44,005 nucleotides of DNA from positions 1-44,005 of the forward strand of contig JAFRGA010000052.1 in the NCBI GenBank assembly GCA_017434045.1. The letters are read 5' to 3'. Position numbers and translations under genes: made by a program. The notes beneath the pieces are model-generated. The model did not search any database. It saw nothing but the letters and a program-made list of their open reading frames with translations, and had not been told where the DNA came from. The DNA comes from Eggerthellaceae bacterium (GTDB lineage Bacteria; Actinomycetota; Coriobacteriia; Coriobacteriales; Eggerthellaceae). Every line of letters begins with the position of its first letter. The first letter of the stretch is position 1. Of this stretch, positions 42,376 through 44,005 are shown piece by piece.

Positions 42376-43470
42376 ATGCGTTACAGCATAGTCGATTACA
42401 AATACCATTTCATCTCAGCTTTCGATACCGAAACGGGCGCTTACGCACGATCGGGGGTATTAGACGACAACGGGCGCGACACGGGCGTCGACCCGTTCAT
42501 GGCCTCCTTTCCCCACCTCATAGACGTGGGTGTAATGGGACATTGCACCCACGGCAAGACGGGCCTTTGCATGAAAGCGGGAATAGGCTGTTATCAAAGC
42601 GGACCGCTCGTCGACGCGCCGAACATGACCGTCGAGGACTTTCGCTGGATTGCCGAGCAATGCCGCGGACGCACGAACCAGCTAGCGCTTGGTGGTCGAG
42701 GGGACCCCGACCAGCACGAGCACTTCGAAGAGCTGCTACAAATCTGCCGAGCCAACACGCTTGTTCCCAACTTCACGACAAGCGGGTACGGCATGACTCA
42801 TGAGATTGCAGCACTCTGCAAGCGGTACTGCGGCGCTGTGGCGGTCAGTTGGTACCGCAACGAATACACCTACGGCGCAATCCGCATGCTGCTCGAAGCT
42901 GGGGTGAAGACGAATATACACTATGTGCTCGGCCGCAATAGCGTCGACGAGGCAATCGAGCGCCTCGAGTCCAACGACTTCCCCGAGGGGATCAACGCCG
43001 TCATCTTTCTGCTGCACAAGCCAGCTGGCCTCGGCCAACACGATAACGTACTCGATGCAGACGATTCGCGCGTCAGGGCATTTTTCGCCCAAGTCGACGC
43101 AGCCCACCCCTTCAAGGTGGGTATGGACAGCTGCAGCGTTCCCGGTGCGGTGCGCCTCTGCAAGAATGTCGCCTCCGAGAGCCTCGACACCTGCGAGGGC
43201 GCCCGTTTCAGCTGCTACATAGGCCCCGATATGGTCATGGTGCCGTGCAGCTTCGATCAGGAGCGAAAGTTCGAGGTTAGGCTTCGCGGAAATGCCGACA
43301 CAACCATCGAGGAGGCCTGGAATAGCGAGCCGTTTGAGGCTTTTCGTGACGTCATGCGAAACGCGTGCAAAAGTTGTGCTAAGCGAGCGCTTTGCATGGG
43401 CGGTTGCCCGCTCATGCCTGAGATAGTGCTGTGTCACGATTCGTGTCGTAATTGCTTACGACGCGCTTGA
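42376..43470 (+). CDS. Radical SAM/SPASM-like enzyme with CX7CX6C cluster motif
   Basis: This 364-residue enzyme probably forms a radical with S-adenosylmethionine to modify a protein or peptide. The cluster motif is unusual: HCTHGKTGLCMKAGIGCYQ, Cys57, Cys65 and Cys72 (CX7CX6C, not CX3CX2C). LALGGRGDPD follows in place of the GGE/GEP motif, and TIM-barrel-like strands go on to about residue 260. The C-terminus has Cys331, 334, 340, 344, 353, 357 and 360, a SPASM-type auxiliary-cluster pattern. It follows two genes with a shared N-terminal Ser-rich motif that could be its substrates. The ATG at 42376 is chosen since longer starts overlap the preceding gene. Confidence 0.82.
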   Translation: MRYSIVDYKYHFISAFDTETGAYARSGVLDDNGRDTGVDPFMASFPHLIDVGVMGHCTHGKTGLCMKAGIGCYQSGPLVDAPNMTVEDFRWIAEQCRGRTNQLALGGRGDPDQHEHFEELLQICRANTLVPNFTTSGYGMTHEIAALCKRYCGAVAVSWYRNEYTYGAIRMLLEAGVKTNIHYVLGRNSVDEAIERLESNDFPEGINAVIFLLHKPAGLGQHDNVLDADDSRVRAFFAQVDAAHPFKVGMDSCSVPGAVRLCKNVASESLDTCEGARFSCYIGPDMVMVPCSFDQERKFEVRLRGNADTTIEEAWNSEPFEAFRDVMRNACKSCAKRALCMGGCPLMPEIVLCHDSCRNCLRRA

Positions 43471-44005
43471 CCGATAGCTGTTCTGTGATGCGCCGATAAC
43501 CGTTCCGCGCGTCGCCGATGGCCGGTTCCGCGATCGACCGATGGCGGATGGCGTTCGGCACGGCTCGAATTCGCGCAGGAGGGTGCCCGTCTCCTCCTCG
43601 AAATCCGACTGGATCACCGCGACCCGCTCCCCGCGCTCGGCGAAGGAGTCGATGCAGCAGCGGTTGTCCTCCTTCAGCGAGTCTCGCGTGCACCCCGAAT
43701 CGTCCAGTCTGCCCTCGATGTCGGAGCCGTGCGAGATGATCTCCTCGTAATGCGCGTCGATGTAGGCGTCCGACATAGCCAGGCAGACGAAGTCGATGGA
43801 GCGCAGGTAATCCCCGCCGAAGTCTGCGCGCCATTCGGGCGGGATGTAGCAGCCCTCGACGATGAGGTTCTGCCCGTTCTCCACGGCCGTCTTCACCATC
43901 TCGCGCACGATGGGCCAGAGGTAGTCCGTGAGCTCATCGTCGTCTTCGGGCGTGAGGTCGGTGTTGCCGCTCCGGATGAGCCCCATCTTCAGGTGGTCGA
44001 TGGAG
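43456..44005 (-). CDS. P-loop kinase-like protein, 5' end outside the window
   Basis: Only the C-terminal part is present; the frame is open to the window edge. It reads IDHLKMGLIRSGN, then NGQNLIVEGCYIPPEWRADF, with IDFVCLAMSDAYIDAHYEEI and DSLKEDNRCCIDSFAERG, like AAA/adenylate-kinase-like small P-loop kinases. The Walker A motif lies outside. After LLREFEPC the sequence becomes Arg/Ser-rich and is encoded by the 22-bp repeats, and the stop overlaps the converging radical SAM gene by 15 nt. That tail is probably not native, which suggests that the true 3' end was replaced. Confidence 0.7.
   Translation of the reverse strand, partial: SIDHLKMGLIRSGNTDLTPEDDDELTDYLWPIVREMVKTAVENGQNLIVEGCYIPPEWRADFGGDYLRSIDFVCLAMSDAYIDAHYEEIISHGSDIEGRLDDSGCTRDSLKEDNRCCIDSFAERGERVAVIQSDFEEETGTLLREFEPCRTPSAIGRSRNRPSATRGTVIGASQNSYRSSAS
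43471..43545. repeat. 22-23-bp tandem repeats behind the radical SAM gene
   Basis: CCGATAGC/CCGATAAC/CCGATGGC units start at 43471, 43493, 43515 and 43538. The middle two share CCGAT..CCG.TTCCGCG. They lie directly after the radical SAM stop and encode the odd C-terminal tail of the converging P-loop gene. They could be integrase arm sites, a boundary scar or a replication-slippage tract. Confidence 0.6.

Noticed and set aside
1..44005. CRISPR array, tRNA or rRNA genes, integrase
   Set aside because: No regular spacer-repeat array, no cloverleaf with a T-loop pattern, no rRNA-like stretch and no tyrosine or serine recombinase motifs were found on reading both strands. The 22-bp tandem repeats at 43471 have no spacers.

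Overview
The window looks like part of an integrative and conjugative element (ICE) or a similar accessory island from a high-GC gut actinobacterium. Coriobacteriia such as Eggerthella or Collinsella relatives are my best guess. The reasons are very GC-rich third codon positions, a Firmicute-style mating-pore set (VirD4, Maff2, PrgI, VirB4, NlpC/P60, TrbL) written in high-GC codons, and a large sortase-anchored VaFE/Cna-B surface protein. No rRNA, tRNA, CRISPR array or recognisable integrase is visible, so the ends of the element cannot be fixed and the host assignment is inference.

Region 1 (1-13.2 kb, all +) is the conjugation operon: VirD4-type coupling protein, Maff2 membrane peptide, PrgI/VirB3-like protein, VirB4 ATPase, a membrane-anchored muramidase-NlpC/P60 hydrolase, a membrane-anchored accessory protein, a VirB6/TrbL channel protein, a small cytoplasmic protein, an adhesin of about 1270 residues and a 37-residue membrane peptide. 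A perfect 16-bp hairpin closes it. A hairpin with a CTTCCAA loop followed by GATACGAAGGAG occurs three times in this operon. Two of the copies sit directly in front of genes.

Region 2 (13.2-19 kb) holds small cargo genes, one of them split by an IS3-family insertion whose removal restores the reading frame. It also holds the mobilisation module on the minus strand (MobC-like protein, HUH relaxase, an ATGA-coupled small gene) and a palindrome-rich candidate oriT behind mobC.

Region 3 (18.9-23.5 kb) is patchy and AT-richer: a CFI-box-CTERM protein, an XRE regulator with a near-consensus promoter and a 20-bp palindromic operator, a coiled-coil protein, two orphan genes, and a fragment of a high-GC gene.

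Region 4 (23.5-35.6 kb) is a phage-defence operon related to DISARM: a DrmE-like protein, DrmA helicase, DrmB (DUF1998), a NERD-nuclease/UvrD-helicase where the phospholipase DrmC would be expected, then a C5-cytosine methyltransferase overlapping an HpaII-family restriction endonuclease. The genes nearly all touch or overlap. A small gap before the methyltransferase suggests that a type II R-M unit was joined to a DISARM core.

Region 5 (35.6-43.5 kb) is a run of same-strand genes of lower GC: an acidic orphan, a small orphan, a protein fusing an EF-P-like N-terminus, BspA-type leucine-rich repeats and a DUF6273-like domain, a protein with five tandem helical repeats, two proteins sharing the N-terminal motif RTDFVTNSSSS, and a radical SAM/SPASM enzyme with an atypical CX7CX6C cluster motif. 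The last three may form an uncharacterised peptide- or protein-modification system. The window ends in a converging P-loop kinase-like gene whose 3' end runs into 22-bp tandem repeats, possibly an element boundary.
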